A stretch of 64,000 nucleotides of DNA from NCBI RefSeq assembly GCF_014281965.1, contig NZ_JACFTB010000010.1, forward strand, positions 62,001 through 126,000. The letters are read 5' to 3'. Numbering within the stretch: the stretch's first letter is position 1; each line of letters starts with the position of its first letter. Positions 63,572 to 64,000 of the stretch are shown here, piece after piece. This stretch comes from Rhodococcus sp. BP22 (GTDB lineage: Bacteria > Actinomycetota > Actinomycetes > Mycobacteriales > Mycobacteriaceae). The notes under the pieces were generated by a model. The model was not told the origin of the DNA. It saw only the letters and a list, made by a program, of their open reading frames with translations, and did no database searches. The translations under genes and the position numbers were made by a program.

Positions 63572-64000
63572 ACGCAGGTTGCCCGAGGTTTACGGGCAGG
63601 GAGGCCCAGCCGTGCAGAACTCGGGTTTCTCGCCGGACTCCCTCACCTGCAGATCGCAGGTGGGGGAATCTGTCGAAGAGCGTTTTCAGTCCGACTTCGG
63701 ACTCGGCTTTCGCCAACGACGCACCGAGACAGTAGTGCCGCCCGCCGGAGAACGAAAGATGTTTGTTCGCGTTCGCGCGGGTGACGTCGAACCGATACGG
63801 GTCGTCGAAGACGTCCGGATCGCGATTGGCGCCTGCCAGCACGAGGACCACCAGCCCGCCCTCGGGTACTTCGATGCCCTCGACGGTGACGTCGTGGCGG
63901 GCGAGACGACCCGTGAGCTGGACCGGTGATTCCAGGCGCAACATTTCGTCGACGGCGTTGGGCCAGTGCGAGGGGTCGCGGGTCAGTACCTCGAGTTGGT
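63552..64000 (-). CDS. Cytochrome P450 (C-terminal part)
   Basis: Only the last about 149 residues are in the window; the 5' part lies beyond the right edge. The heme-binding segment LSFSGGRHYCLGASLAKAE is complete, with the axial Cys, and the region VDEMLRLESPVQ is the usual segment before it. It is a bacterial monooxygenase; the substrate cannot be inferred. Stop TAG at 63552-63554 lies inside the end of ugpC, so the two convergent genes share 20 bases. Confidence 0.9.
   Translation of the reverse strand, partial: QLEVLTRDPSHWPNAVDEMLRLESPVQLTGRLARHDVTVEGIEVPEGGLVVLVLAGANRDPDVFDDPYRFDVTRANANKHLSFSGGRHYCLGASLAKAESEVGLKTLFDRFPHLRSAGEGVRRETRVLHGWASLPVNLGQPASTGASR

Noticed and set aside
1..64000. 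Prophage, insertion sequence, CRISPR array, tRNA or rRNA
   Set aside because: No integrase or transposase motifs, no regular direct repeats with spacers, and no tRNA/rRNA-like sequences were noticed.

Overview
The window is GC-rich, densely packed DNA from a mycolic-acid-type actinobacterium. Rhodococcus or a close relative is the best guess, but this is inferred from gene content only. The support is a set of gene orders I know from mycobacteria and rhodococci: ugpA-ugpE-ugpB-ugpC, plsB next to a HAD/PlsC fusion, a bkdABC-type 2-oxoacid dehydrogenase, a three-domain LigD, a separate LigC with a stand-alone LigD-type primase-polymerase, and a complete kdpFABC-DE set. I saw no phage, insertion sequence, CRISPR array, rRNA or tRNA. 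The window reads as ordinary chromosome.

Layout. 1-601: a truncated molybdopterin oxidoreductase on the minus strand. 1124-9132: the potassium-uptake locus (a 35-aa ORF, kdpF, A, B, C, D, E), nearly all overlapping or closely spaced. 9214-10515: a tail-anchored lipase-family protein. 10552-13036: a leftward sulfur module (Cys-rich mini-protein, 20-codon leader, TauE/SafE exporter, MBL-rhodanese protein). Two tandem CsoR/CstR-like operators lie at its head, with a divergent Nudix gene on the other side. 13726-17895: a lipoprotein, then an acyl-CoA dehydrogenase/kinase/SDR operon behind a perfect 18-bp palindrome. 18033-21408: a MocR regulator divergent from an AhpD-like gene, and selO. 21439-25102: an Fbp-type ferric iron ABC importer with an IdeR/DtxR-like box. 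25421-28789: bkdABC. 28799-33720: a pentapeptide-repeat protein, a TehA/SLAC1-type transporter, a PrmC-like methyltransferase and an ABC exporter.

33770-43588 holds a secreted lipase, ligD, an SRPBCC protein, two small membrane proteins, and an overlapping adenylyl cyclase / HAD-PlsC / PlsB set that links cAMP signalling to phospholipid synthesis by position. 43804-49393 holds a Pro/Ala-rich protein, a secreted S1 protease, ilvD, an MFS exporter and an LppU-like lipoprotein. 49526-51656 is ligC plus a primase-polymerase. 51774-52529 is a GAF-ANTAR antiterminator.

52533-56845 is the most intriguing block: five genes joined by 4-nt overlaps, encoding a GT2 glycosyltransferase, a short acyl-CoA dehydrogenase-like protein, a PIG-L deacetylase, a NodS-like methyltransferase and a degenerate EAL-DICT protein. 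The glycosyltransferase, deacetylase and N-methyltransferase activities parallel those used in Nod-factor synthesis, which suggests an uncharacterised modified-glycan or glycolipid pathway. 57055-59253 holds small envelope proteins and an L,D-transpeptidase. 59330-63571 is ugpAEBC (glycerophosphodiester uptake). A truncated cytochrome P450 ends the window.

Two convergent-gene gaps (about 17.95 kb and 45.4 kb) carry related inverted repeats that look like a dispersed REP-like element.
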